Positions 48,876 through 60,640 of a DNA stretch of 64,000 nt are shown here, one piece after another. The notes under the pieces were generated by a model. The model searched no databases. It was not told the DNA's origin and was given only the letters and a program-made list of their open reading frames with translations. A program made the position numbers and the translations under genes. Positions within the stretch are counted from its first letter, which is position 1; each line of letters begins with the position of its first letter. Location of the stretch: positions 13,335,001-13,399,000 of the forward strand of contig OU612066.1 of the NCBI GenBank assembly GCA_914767715.1, written 5' to 3'. Source of the DNA: Membranipora membranacea (lineage: Eukaryota; Bryozoa; Gymnolaemata; Cheilostomatida; Membraniporidae).

Positions 48876-51800
48876 ATGCTTCTTTTTCGGCCAGATCAAA
48901 TAATAGATTTGCTTCTAACTAACCTCATAAGGAGGAGCAACTCCTGCTCATCTCGATTCTGCAGACCGTTTGACTCTGCGGCTTTTCGTTCTCCGTCAGC
49001 GTCCGTTTTAATTAGGGCCACTTTTGCTATAAAAAAACATGCCAAACGGCAGCATCGAAAAATTAAATCTCTGTTGGATTCTTATCAAACTCCGACCAGT
49101 TCAAGCTCTTATTGCCCTCATTCAACACGCCGTATATTGGAATCCTCGGATTAACAGGGGGGTCACAACGCTGACTTGAAAATCCAAAAATTATACCAAG
49201 GGAGGGTATCATGCTTTTTTTTCGGCCAGATCAAAAAATAGATTTGCTTCTAACTAACCTCATAAGGAGGAGCAACTCCTGCTCATCTCGAATCTGCAGA
49301 CCGTTTGGCTCTGCGGCTTTTCGTTCTCCGTCAGCGTCCGTTTTAATTAGGGCCACTTTTGCTATAAAAAAACATGCCAAAAGGCAGCATCTAAAAATTA
49401 AATCTCTGTTGCATTCTTATCAAACTCCGACCAGTTCAAGCTCTTAATGCCCTCATTCAACACGCCTAATATATTGGAATCCTCGGATTAACACGGGGGT
49501 AACAACGCTGACTTGAAAATCCAAAAATTATACCGAGGGAGGGTATCATGCTTTTTTTTCGGCCAGATCAAATAATAGATTTTCTTCAAACTAACCTCAT
49601 AAGGAGGAGCAACTCCTGCTCATCTCGAATCTGCAGACCGTTTGGCTCTGCGGCTTTTCGTTCTCCGTCAGCGTCCGTTTTAATTAGGGCCCCTTTTACT
49701 ATAAAAAAACATGCCAAACGGCAGCATCGAAAAATTAAATCTCTGTTGGATTCTTATCAAACTCCGACGAGTTCAAGCTCTAATTGCCCTCATTCAACAC
49801 GCCGAACATTTGAATCCTCGGATTAACAGGGGGGTCACAACGCTGAGTTGAAAATCCAAAAATTATACCAAGGGAGGGTATCATGCTTTATTTTCGGCCT
49901 GAGCAAAAAATAGATTTGCTTCTAACTAACCTCATAAGGAGGAGCAACTCCTGCTTATCTCGAATCTGCAGACCGTTTGGCTCTGCAGCTTTTCGTTCTC
50001 TGTCAGCGTCCGTTTTGATTAGGGCCACTTTTGCTATAAAAAAACATGCCAAACGGCAGCATCGAAAAATTAAATCTCTGTTGGATTCTTATCAAACTCC
50101 GACCAGTTCAAGCTCTTCTTGCCCTCATTCAACACGCCGAATATTTGAATCCTCGGATTAACAGGGGGGTCACAACGCTGACTTGAAAATCCAAAGATTA
50201 TACCAAGGGAGGGTATCGTGCTTTTTTTTCGGCCAGATCAAATAATAGATTTGCTTCTAACTAACCTCATAAGGAGGAGCAACTCCTGCTCATCTCGAAT
50301 CTGCAGACCGTTTGACTCTGCGGCTTTTTGTTCTCCGTCAGCGTCCGTTTTAATTAGGGCCACTTTTGCTATAAAAAACTTGCCAAACGGCAGCATCGAA
50401 AAATTAAATCTCTGTTGGATTCTTATCAAACTCCGACCAGTTCAAGCTCTTATTGCCCTCATTCAACACGCCGAATATTGGAATCCTCGGATTAACAGGG
50501 GGGTCACAACGCTGACTTCAAAATCCAAAAATTATACCAAGGGAGGGTATCATGCTTTTTTTTCGGCCAGATCAAAAAATAGATTTGCTTCTAACTAACC
50601 TCATAAGGAGGAGCAACTCCTGCTCATCTCGAATCTGCAGACCGTTTGGCTCTGCGGCTTTTCGTTCTCCGTCAGCGTCCGTTTTAATTAGGGCCACTTT
50701 TGCTATACAAAAACATGCCAAACGGCAGCATCGAAAAATTAAATCTCTGTTGGATTGTTATCAAACTCCGACCAGTTCAAGCTCTTCTTGCCCTCATTCA
50801 ACACGCCGAATATTGGAATCCTCGGATTAACAGGGGGGTCACAACGCTGACTTGAAAATCCAAAAATTATACCAAGGGAGGGTATCATGCTGTTTTTTCG
50901 GCCAGATCAACTAATAGATTTTCTTCAAACTAACCTCATAAGGAGGAGCAACTCCTGCTCATCTCGAATCTGCAGACCGTTTGGCTCTGCGGCTTTTCGT
51001 TCTCCGTCAGCGTCCGTTTTAATTAGGGCCCCTTTTACTATAAAAAAACATGCCAAAAGGCAGCATCTAAAAATTAAATCTCTGTTGGATTCTTATCAAA
51101 CTCTGACCAGTTCAAGCTCTTATTGCCCTCATTCAACGCGCCGAATATTGGAATCCTCGGATTAACAGGGGGGTCACAACGCTGACTTGAAAATCCAACA
51201 ATTATACCATGGTAGGGTATCATGCTTTTTTTTCGGCCAGATCAAAAAATAGATTTTCTTCTAACTAACCTCATAAGGAGGAGCAACTCCTGCTTATCTC
51301 GAATCTGCAGACCTTTTGGCTCTGCGGCTTTTCGTTCTCCGTCAGCGTCCGTTTTAATTAGGGCCCCTTTTACTATAAAAAAACATGCCAAAAGGCAGCA
51401 TCTAAAAATTAAATCTCTGTTGGATTCTTATCAAACTCCGACCAGTTCTAGCTCTTAATGCCCTCATTCAACACGCCTAATATATTGGAATCCTCGGATT
51501 AACAGGGGGGTGACAACGCTGACTTGAAAATGCAAAAATTATACCAAGGGAGGGTATCATGCTTTTTTTTGGCCAGATCAAAAAATAGATTTGCTTCTAA
51601 CTAACCTCATAAGGAGGAGCAACTCCTGCTCATCTCGAACCTGCAGACAGTTTGGCACGGCGGCTTTTCGTTCTCCGTCAGCGTCCGTTTTAACTAGGGC
51701 CACTTTTGCTATACAAAAACATGCCAAACGGCAGCATCGAAAAATTAAATCTCTGTTGGATTCTTATCAAACTCTGACCAGTTCAAGCTCTTATTGCCCT

Positions 51801-52227
51801 CATTCAACGCGCCGAATATTGGAATCCTCGGATTAACAGGGGGGTCACAACGCTGACTTGAAAATCCAACAATTATACCAAGGGAGGGTATCATGCTTTT
51901 TTTTCGGCCAGATCAAAAAATAGATTTGCTTCTAACTAACCTCATAAGGAGGAGCAACTCCTGCTTATCTCGAATCTGCAGACCGTTTGGCTCTGCAGCT
52001 TTTCGTTCTCTGTCAGCGTCCGTTTTAATTAGGGCCACTTTTGCTATAAAAAAACATGCCAAACGGCAGCATCGAAAAATTAAATCTCTGTTGGATTCTT
52101 ATCAAACTCCGACCAGTTCAAGCTCTTCTTGCCCTCATTCAACACGCCGAATATTGGAATCCTCGGATTAACAGGGGGGTCACAACGCTGACTTGAAAAT
52201 CCAAAAATTATACCAAGGGAGGGTATC
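48876..52227. repeat. 11-mer higher-order repeat G, copy 2 (ten monomers retained)
   Basis: Monomer starts: 48876, 49211, 49548, 49883, 50218, 50552, 50887, 51222, 51559, 51893. They match 45187-48538 at an offset of 3689 bp. The only differences I found are GCTCTAATTGCC versus GCTCTTATTGCC in the third monomer and GGCACGGCGG versus GGCTCGGCGG in the ninth. The eleventh monomer type (48539) is not repeated. The monomer at 52228 is a different, divergent type, so this copy ends at or near 52228. Confidence 0.92.
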
Positions 52228-52893
52228 ATGCTTTTTTTTCGGCCAGATCAAAAAATAGATTTGCTTCTAACTAACCTCATAAGGAGGAACAACTCCTGCT
52301 CATCTCGAATCTGCAGACCGTTTGGCTCTGCGGCTTTTCGTTTTCCGTTAGCGTCCCTTTTAATAAGGGCCACTTTTGCTATAAAAAAACATGCCAAACG
52401 GCAGCGTCGAAAAATTAAATCTCTGTTGGATTCTTATCAAACTCCGACCAGTTCAAGCTCTTATTGCCCTCATTCAACACGCCGAATATTTGAATCCTCG
52501 GATTAACAGGGGGTCACAACGCTGACTTGAAAATCCAAAAATTATACCAAGGGAGGGTATCATGCTTTTTTTTCGTCCAGATCAAAATAGACTTGCTTCT
52601 AACTAACCTCATAAGGAGGAACAACTCCTGCTCATCTCGAATCTGCAGACCGTTTTGCTCTGCGGCTTTTCGTTCGTTGTCAGCGTCTGTTTTAATTAGG
52701 GCCACTTTTGCTATAAAAAACATGCCAAACGGCAGCATCGGAAAATTAAATCCCTGTTTGATTCTTATCAAACTCCGACCAGTTCAAGCTCTTATTGCCC
52801 TCATTCAACACGCCGAATATTTGAATCCTCGGATTAACAGGGGGGTCACAACGCTGACTTGAAAATCCAAAACTTATACCAAGGGAGGGTATC
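52228..52893. repeat. Two divergent monomers at the G/H boundary, including a 332 bp one
   Basis: The monomers at 52228 (334 bp) and 52562 (332 bp) share AAGGAGGAACAAC, which I see nowhere else. The first has TTTTCCGTTAGCG and GTCCCTTTTAATAAGG. The second has TCGTCCAGATCAAAATAGAC, CGTTCGTTGTCAGCGTCTG, a shorter A run and CCCTGTTTG. They carry more private changes than most monomers in the window and lie between two nearly identical duplicated blocks, so they may be survivors of older array sequence. Confidence 0.8.
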
Positions 52894-53050
52894 ATGCTTT
52901 TTTTTCGGCCAGATCAAAAAATAGATTTGCTTCTAACTAACCTCATAAGGAGGAGCAACTCCTGCTCATCTCGAATCTGCAGACCGTTTGGCTCTGCGGC
53001 TTTTCGTTCTCCGTCAGCGTCCGTTTTAATTAGGGCCACTTTTGCTATAA

Positions 53051-56000
53051 AAAAACATACCAAACGGCAGCATCGAAAGATTAAATCTCTGTTGGATTCT
53101 TATCAAACTCCGACCAGTTCGAGCTCTTATTGCCCTTATTCAACACGCCGAATATTGGAATCCTCGGATTAGCAGGGGGGTCACAACGCTGACTTGAAAA
53201 TCCAAAAATTATACCAAGGGAGAGTATCATGCTTTTTTTTGGCCAGATCAAAAAATAGATTTGCTTCTAACTAACCTCATAAGGAGGAGCAACTCCTGCT
53301 CATCTCGAATCTGCAGACCGTTTGGCTCTGCGGCTTTTCGTTCTCCGTCAGCGTCCGTTTTAATTAGGGCCACTTTTGCTATGAAAAAACATGCCAAACA
53401 GCAGCATTGAAAAATTAAATCTCTGTTGGATTCTTATCAAACTCCGACCAGTTCAAGCTCTTATTGCCCTCATTCAACACGCCGAATATTGGAATCCTCG
53501 GATTAGCAGGGGGGTCACAACGCTGACTTGAAAATCCAAAAATTATACCAAGGGAGGGTATCATGCTTTTTTTTCGGCCAGATCAAAAAATAGATTTGCT
53601 TCTAACTAACCTCATAAGGAGGAGCAACTCCTGCTCATCTCGAATCTGCAGACCGTTTATCTCTGCGGCTTTTCGTTCTCCGTTAGCGTCCGTTTTAATT
53701 AGGGCCACTTTTGCTATAAAAAAACATGCCAAACGGCAGCATCGAAAAATTGAATCTCTGTTGGATTCTTATCAAACTCCGACCAGTTCAAGCTCTTATT
53801 GCCCTCATTCAACACGCCGAATATTGGAATCCTCGGATTAACAGGGGGGTCACAACGCTGACTTGAAAATCCAAAAATTATACCAAGGGAGGGTATCATG
53901 CTTTTTTTTCGGCCAGATCAAAAAATAGATTTGCTTCTAACTAACCTCATAAGGAGGAGCAACTCCTGCTCATCTCGAATCTGCAGACGGTTTGGCTCTC
54001 CGTCTTTTCGTTCTCCGTCAGCGTCCGTATTAATTAGGGCCACTTTTGCTATAAAAAAACATACCAAACGGCAGCATCGAACAATGAAATCTCTGTTGGA
54101 TTCTTATCAAACTCCAACCAGTTCAAGCTCTTATTGCCCTCATTCAACACGCCGAATATTGGAATCCTCGGATTAACAGGAGGGTCACAACGCTGACTTG
54201 AAAATCCAAAAATTATACCAAGTGAGGGTATCATGCTTTTTTTTCGGCCAGATCAAAAAATAGATTTGCTTCTAACTAACCTCATAAGGAGGAGCAACTC
54301 CTGCTCATCTCGAATCTGCAGACCGTTTATCTCTGCGGCTTTTCGTTCTCCGTTAGCGTCCGTTTTAATTAGGGCCACTTTTGCCATAAAAAAACATGCC
54401 AAACGGCAGCATCGAAAAATTAAATCTCTGTTGGATTCTTATCAAACTCCGACCAGTTCAAGCTCTTATTGCCCTCATTCAACACGCCGAATATTGGAAT
54501 CCTCGGATTAACAGGGGGGTCACAACGCTGACTTGAAAATCCAAAAATTATACCAAGGGAGGGTATCATGCTTTTTTTTCGGCCAGATCAAAAAATAGAT
54601 TTGCTTCTAACTAACCTCATAAGGAGGAGCAACTCCTGCTCATCTCGAATCTGCAGACGGTTTGGCTCTCCGGCTTTTCGTTCTCCGTCAGCGTCCCTTT
54701 TAATTAGGGCCACTTTTGCCATAAAAAAAACATGCCAAACGGCAGCATCGAAAAATTAAATCTCTGTTGGATTCTTATCAAACTCCGACCAGTTCAAGCT
54801 CTTATTGCCCTCATTCAACACGCAGAATATTGGAATCCTCGGATTAACAGGGGGGTCACAACGCTGACTTGAAAATCCAAAAATTATACCAAGGGAGGGT
54901 ATCATGCTTTTTTTCGGCCAGATCAAAAAATAGATTTGCCTCTAACTAACCTCATAAGGAGGAGCAACTCCTGCTCATCTCGAATCTGCAGACCGTTTGG
55001 CTCTGCGGCTTTTCGTTCTCCGTCAGCGTCCGTATTAATTAGGGCCACTTTTGCTATAAAAAAACATACCAAACGGCAGCATCGAACAATTAAATCTCAG
55101 TTGGATTCTTATCAAACTCCAACCAGTACAAGCTCTTATTGCCCTCATTCAACACGCCGAATATTGGAATCCTCGGATTAACAGGAGGGTCACAACGCTG
55201 ACTTGAAAATCCAAAAATTATACCAAGTGAGGGTATCATGCTTTTTTTCGGCCAGATCAAAAAATAGATTTGCTTCTTACTAACCTCATAAGGAGGAGCA
55301 ACTCCTGCTCATCTCGAATCTGCAGACCGTTTGGCTCTGCGGCTTTTCGTTCTCCGTCAGCGTCCGTTTTAATTAGGGCCACTTTTGCTATAAAAAAACA
55401 TGCCAAACGGCAGCATCGAAAAATTAAATCTCTGTTGGATTCTTATCAAACTCCGACCAGTTCAAGCTCTTATTGCCCTCATTCAACACGCCGAATATTG
55501 GAATCCTCGGATTAACAGGGGGGTCACAACGCTGACTTGAAAATCCAAAAATTATACCAAGGGAGGGTATCATGCTTTTTTTTCGGCCAGATCAAAAAAT
55601 AGATTTGCTTCTAACTAACCTCATAAGGAGGAGCAACTCCTGCTCATCTCGAATCTGCAGACCGTTTATCTCTGCGGCTTTTCGTTCTCCGTCAGCGTCC
55701 GTTTTAATAAGGGCCACTTTTGCTATAAAAAAACATGCCAAACGGCAGCATCGAAAAATTAAATCTCTGTTGGATTCTTATCAAATTCCGACCAGTTCAA
55801 GCTCTTATTGCCCTCATTCGACACGCGAATATTGGAATCCTCGGATTAACAGGGGGGTCACAACGCTGACTTGAAAATCCGAAAATGATACCAAGGGAGG
55901 GTATCATGTTTTTTTTTCGGCCAGATCAAAAAATAGATTTGCTTCTAACAAACCTCATAAGGAGGAGCAACTCCTGCTCATCTCGATTCTGCAGACCGTT

Positions 56001-56390
56001 TGGCTCTGCGGCTTTTTGTTCTCCGTCAGCGTCCGTTTTAATTAGGGCCACTTTTGCTATAAAAAAACATGCCAAACGGCAGCATCGAAAAATTAAATCT
56101 CTGTTGGATTCTTATCAAACTCTGACCAGTTCAAGCTCTTATTGCCCTCATTCAACACGCCGAATATTGGAATCCTCGGATTAACAGGGGGGTCACAACG
56201 CTGATTTGAAAATATTATACCAAGGGAGGGTATCATGCTTATTTTCGGCCAGATCAAAATATAGATTTGCTTCTAACTAACCTCATAAGGAGGAGCAACT
56301 CCTGCTCATCTCGAATCTGCAGACCGTTTATCTCTGCGGCTTTTCGTTCTCCGTCAGCGTCCGTTTTAATTAGGGCCACTTTTGCTATAA
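53051..56390. repeat. 10-mer higher-order repeat H, copy 1 (3340 bp)
   Basis: Begins inside the 52894 monomer at the ACATACCAAACGG segment. Following starts: 53229, 53563, 53898, 54233, 54568, 54904, 55238, 55572, 55906, 56235. Markers in order: GAAAGATT with GTTCGAGC; AGAGTATC before a TTTTTGGCC start and AGCATTGAAAA; TCCGTTAGCG with AAAAATTGAATC; CTGCAGACGG with CTCTCCGTC; TTTTGCCATAA; GCGTCCCTTTT with eight A; TTGCCTCTAAC with GAACAATT; CTTCTTACTAACC; the one-base-deleted CACGCGAAT type; and the 329 bp type. The same order follows at 56391-59730. Confidence 0.94.
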
Positions 56391-56568
56391 AAAAACATAC
56401 CAAACGGCAGCATCGAAAGATTAAATCTCTGTTGGATTCTTATCAAACTCCGACCAGTTCGAGCTCTTATTGCCCTCATTCAACACGCCGAATATTGGAA
56501 TCCTCGGATTAGCAGGGGGGTCACAACGCTGACTTGAAAATCCAAAAATTATACCAAGGGAGAGTATC
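56235..56568. repeat. Hybrid monomer at the H1/H2 junction
   Basis: The 5' part (ATGCTTATTTTCGG, CAAAATATAG, CCGTTTATCTC) matches the 59575 monomer. The 3' part (ACATACCAAACGG, GAAAGATT, GTTCGAGCTC) matches the 52894 monomer. The switch lies between the GTTTATCTC near 56328 and the ACATACC at 56396. This monomer is therefore the direct product of the event that duplicated block H. Confidence 0.9.
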
Positions 56569-59500
56569 ATGCTTTTTTTTGGCCAGATCAAAAAATAGAT
56601 TTGCTTCTAACTAACCTCATAAGGAGGAGCAACTCCTGCTCATCTCGAATCTGCAGACCGTTTGGCTCTGCGGCTTTTCGTTCTCCGTCAGCGTCCGTTT
56701 TAATTAGGGCCACTTTTGCTATGAAAAAACATGCCAAACAGCAGCATTGAAAAATTAAATCTCTGTTGGATTCTTATCAAACTCCGACCAGTTCAAGCTC
56801 TTATTGCCCTCATTCAACACGCCGAATATTGGAATCCTCGGATTAGCAGGGGGGTCACAACGCTGACTTGAAAATCCAAAAATTATACCAAGGGAGGGTA
56901 TCATGCTTTTTTTTCGGCCAGATCAAAAAATAGATTTGCTTCTAACTAACCTCATAAGGAGGAGCAACTCCTGCTCATCTCGAATCTGCAGACCGTTTAT
57001 CTCTGCGGCTTTTCGTTCTCCGTTAGCGTCCGTTTTAATTAGGGCCACTTTTGCTATAAAAAAACATGCCAAACGGCAGCATCGAAAAATTGAATCTCTG
57101 TTGGATTCTTATCAAACTCCGACCAGTTCAAGCTCTTATTGCCCTCATTCAACACGCCGAATATTGGAATCCTCGGATTAACAGGGGGGTCACAACGCTG
57201 ACTTGAAAATCCAAAAATTATACCAAGTGAGGGTATCATGCTTTTTTTTCGGCCAGATCAAAAAATAGATTTGCTTCTAACTAACCTCATAAGGAGGAGC
57301 AACTCCTGCTCATCTCGAATCTGCAGACGGTTTGGCTCTCCGTCTTTTCGTTCTCCGTCAGCGTCCGTATTAATTAGGGCCACTTTTGCTATAAAAAAAC
57401 ATACCAAACGGCAGCATCGAACAATGAAATCTCTGTTGGATTCTTATCAAACTCCAACCAGTTCAAGCTCTTATTGCCCTCATTCAACACGCCGAATATT
57501 GGAATCCTCGGATTAACAGGAGGGTCACAACGCTGACTTGAAAATCCAAAAATTATACCAAGTGAGGGTATCATGCTTTTTTTTCGGCCAGATCAAAAAA
57601 TAGATTTGCTTCTAACTAACCTCATAAGGAGGAGCAACTCCTGCTCATCTCGAATCTGCAGACCGTTTATCTCTGCGGCTTTTCGTTCTCCGTTAGCGTC
57701 CGTTTTAATTAGGGCCACTTTTGCCATAAAAAAACATGCCAAACGGCAGCATCGAAAAATTAAATCTCTGTTGGATTCTTATCAAACTCCGACCAGTTCA
57801 AGCTCTTATTGCCCTCATTCAACACGCCGAATATTGGAATCCTCGGATTAACAGGGGGGTCACAACGCTGACTTGAAAATCCAAAAATTATACCAAGGGA
57901 GGGTATCATGCTTTTTTTTCGGCCAGATCAAAAAATAGATTTGCTTCTAACTAACCTCATAAGGAGGAGCAACTCCTGCTCATCTCGAATCTGCAGACGG
58001 TTTGGCTCTCCGGCTTTTCGTTCTCCGTCAGCGTCCCTTTTAATTAGGGCCACTTTTGCCATAAAAAAAACATGCCAAACGGCAGCATCGAAAAATTAAA
58101 TCTCTGTTGGATTCTTATCAAACTCCGACCAGTTCAAGCTCTTATTGCCCTCATTCAACACGCAGAATATTGGAATCCTCGGATTAACAGGGGGGTCACA
58201 ACGCTGACTTGAAAATCCAAAAATTATACCAAGGGAGGGTATCATGCTTTTTTTCGGCCAGATCAAAAAATAGATTTGCCTCTAACTAACCTCATAAGGA
58301 GGAGCAACTCCTGCTCATCTCGAATCTGCAGACCGTTTGGCTCTGCGGCTTTTCGTTCTCCGTCAGCGTCCGTATTAATTAGGGCCACTTTTGCTATAAA
58401 AAAACATACCAAACGGCAGCATCGAACAATTAAATCTCAGTTGGATTCTTATCAAACTCCAACCAGTACAAGCTCTTATTGCCCTCATTCAACACGCCGA
58501 ATATTGGAATCCTCGGATTAACAGGAGGGTCACAACGCTGACTTGAAAATCCAAAAATTATACCAAGTGAGGGTATCATGCTTTTTTTCGGCCAGATCAA
58601 AAAATAGATTTGCTTCTTACTAACCTCATAAGGAGGAGCAACTCCTGCTCATCTCGAATCTGCAGACCGTTTGGCTCTGCGGCTTTTCGTTCTCCGTCAG
58701 CGTCCGTTTTAATTAGGGCCACTTTTGCTATAAAAAAACATGCCAAACGGCAGCATCGAAAAATTAAATCTCTGTTGGATTCTTATCAAACTCCGACCAG
58801 TTCAAGCTCTTATTGCCCTCATTCAACACGCCGAATATTGGAATCCTCGGATTAACAGGGGGGTCACAACGCTGACTTGAAAATCCAAAAATTATACCAA
58901 GGGAGGGTATCATGCTTTTTTTTCGGCCAGATCAAAAAATAGATTTGCTTCTAACTAACCTCATAAGGAGGAGCAACTCCTGCTCATCTCGAATCTGCAG
59001 ACCGTTTATCTCTGCGGCTTTTCGTTCTCCGTCAGCGTCCGTTTTAATAAGGGCCACTTTTGCTATAAAAAAACATGCCAAACGGCAGCATCGAAAAATT
59101 AAATCTCTGTTGGATTCTTATCAAATTCCGACCAGTTCAAGCTCTTATTGCCCTCATTCGACACGCGAATATTGGAATCCTCGGATTAACAGGGGGGTCA
59201 CAACGCTGACTTGAAAATCCGAAAATGATACCAAGGGAGGGTATCATGTTTTTTTTTCGGCCAGATCAAAAAATAGATTTGCTTCTAACAAACCTCATAA
59301 GGAGGAGCAACTCCTGCTCATCTCGATTCTGCAGACCGTTTGGCTCTGCGGCTTTTTGTTCTCCGTCAGCGTCCGTTTTAATTAGGGCCACTTTTGCTAT
59401 AAAAAAACATGCCAAACGGCAGCATCGAAAAATTAAATCTCTGTTGGATTCTTATCAAACTCTGACCAGTTCAAGCTCTTATTGCCCTCATTCAACACGC

Positions 59501-59730
59501 CGAATATTGGAATCCTCGGATTAACAGGGGGGTCACAACGCTGATTTGAAAATATTATACCAAGGGAGGGTATCATGCTTATTTTCGGCCAGATCAAAAT
59601 ATAGATTTGCTTCTAACTAACCTCATAAGGAGGAGCAACTCCTGCTCATCTCGAATCTGCAGACCGTTTATCTCTGCGGCTTTTCGTTCTCCGTCAGCGT
59701 CCGTTTTAATTAGGGCCACTTTTGCAATAA
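56391..59730. repeat. 10-mer higher-order repeat H, copy 2 (3340 bp)
   Basis: Following starts: 56569, 56903, 57238, 57573, 57908, 58244, 58578, 58912, 59246, 59575. The only differences from copy 1 I found by eye are GCCCTCATT versus GCCCTTATT (53128/56468) and CCAAGTGAGGG versus CCAAGGGAGGG before 57238. This makes H one of the youngest duplications in the window. Its last monomers also match the first bases of the window. Confidence 0.94.
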
Positions 59731-60640
59731 AAAAACATGCCAAACGGCAGCATCGAAAAATTAAATCTCTGTTGGATTCTTATCAAACTCCGACCAGTTC
59801 AAGCCCTTATTGCCCTCATTCAACACGCCGAATATTGGAATCCTCGGATTAACAGGGGGGACACAACGCTGACTTGAAAATCCAAAAATTATACCAAGGG
59901 AGGGTATCATGCTTTTTTTTCGGCCAGATCAAAAAATAGATTTGCTTCTTACTAACCTCATAAGGAGGAGCAACTCCTGCTCATCTCGAATCTGCAGACC
60001 GTTTGGCTCTGCGGCTTTTCGTTCTCCGTCAGCGTCCGTTTTAATTAGGGCCACTTTTGCTATAAAAAAACATGCCAAACGGCAGCATCGAATACCTAAA
60101 TCTCTGTTGGATTCTTATCAACCTCCGACCAGTTCAAGCTCTTATTGCCCTCATTCAACACGCCGAATATTTGAATCCTCGGATTAACAGGGGGGTCACA
60201 ACGCTGACTTGAAAATCCAAAAATTATACCAAGGGAGGGTATCATGCTTTTTTTTCGGCCAGATCAAAAAATAGATTTGCTTCTAACTAACCTCATAAGG
60301 AGGAGCAACTCCTGCTAATCTCGAATCTGCAGACCGTTTATCTCTGCGGCTTTTCGTTCTCCGTCAGCGTCCGTTTTAATTAGGGCCACTTTTGCTATAA
60401 AAAAACATGCCAAACGGCAGCATCGAAAAATTAAATCTCTGTTGGATACTTATCAAACTCCGACCAGTTCAAGCTCCTATAGCCCTCATTCAACACGCCG
60501 AATATTGGAATCCCCGGATTAACAGGGGGGTCACAACGCTGACTTGAAGATCCAAAAATTATACCAAGGGAGAGTATCATGCGTTTTTTTCGGTCAGATC
60601 AAAAAATTGATTTGCTTCTAACTAACCTCATAAGGAGAAG
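58943..60640. repeat. Segment A': copy of the left edge of the window (offset 58942 bp)
   Basis: Bases 58943 to about 60640 match 1 to about 1698. Shared rare variants are the CACGCGAAT deletion, the 329 bp monomer (304/59246), TTTTGCAATAA (633/59575), CTTCTTACTAACC with GAATACCTAAATC and CAACCTCC (967/59909), CTGCTAATC, CCTATAGCCC, AATCCCCGG and GAAGATCC (1302/60244), and ATGCGTTTTT with GGTCAGATC and AAAATTGATTTG (1637/60579). Roughly ten single-base differences were seen. The match stops inside the 60579 monomer. It overlaps the end of block H copy 2 because the left edge of the window has the same H-type sequence. Confidence 0.92.

Larger units (their letters stand above)
25738..51558. 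repeat. 337 bp monomer subfamily, confined to 25.7-51.6 kb
   Basis: Nineteen 337 bp monomers start at 25738, 26745, 27082, 30094, 31101, 31438, 33114, 34121, 35463, 37808, 40490, 41832, 43508, 44850, 45522, 47533, 48539, 49211 and 51222. A 336 bp relative starts at 38815. They share linked changes: CGCCTAATATATTGG (two bases longer than CGCCGAATATTGG), usually CACGGGGGTAAC for CAGGGGGGTCAC, AAAAGGCAGCATCTAAAAA for AAACGGCAGCATCGAAAAA, and CTCTTAATGCC for CTCTTATTGCC. Many also have GCCCCTTTTACTA. The last of the linked changes introduces a TAA into the monomer's open frame. None occur before 25.7 kb or after 51.6 kb. Confidence 0.92.

Noticed and set aside
46529-50598. Two longer plus-strand frames of 126 codons at 46529-46909 and 50218-50598
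   Set aside because: They arise because a one-base-shorter A run shifts the frame and a TGA is lost in ACTTCAAAATCC, so reading runs into the next monomer. The two are copies of each other from the G block duplication.
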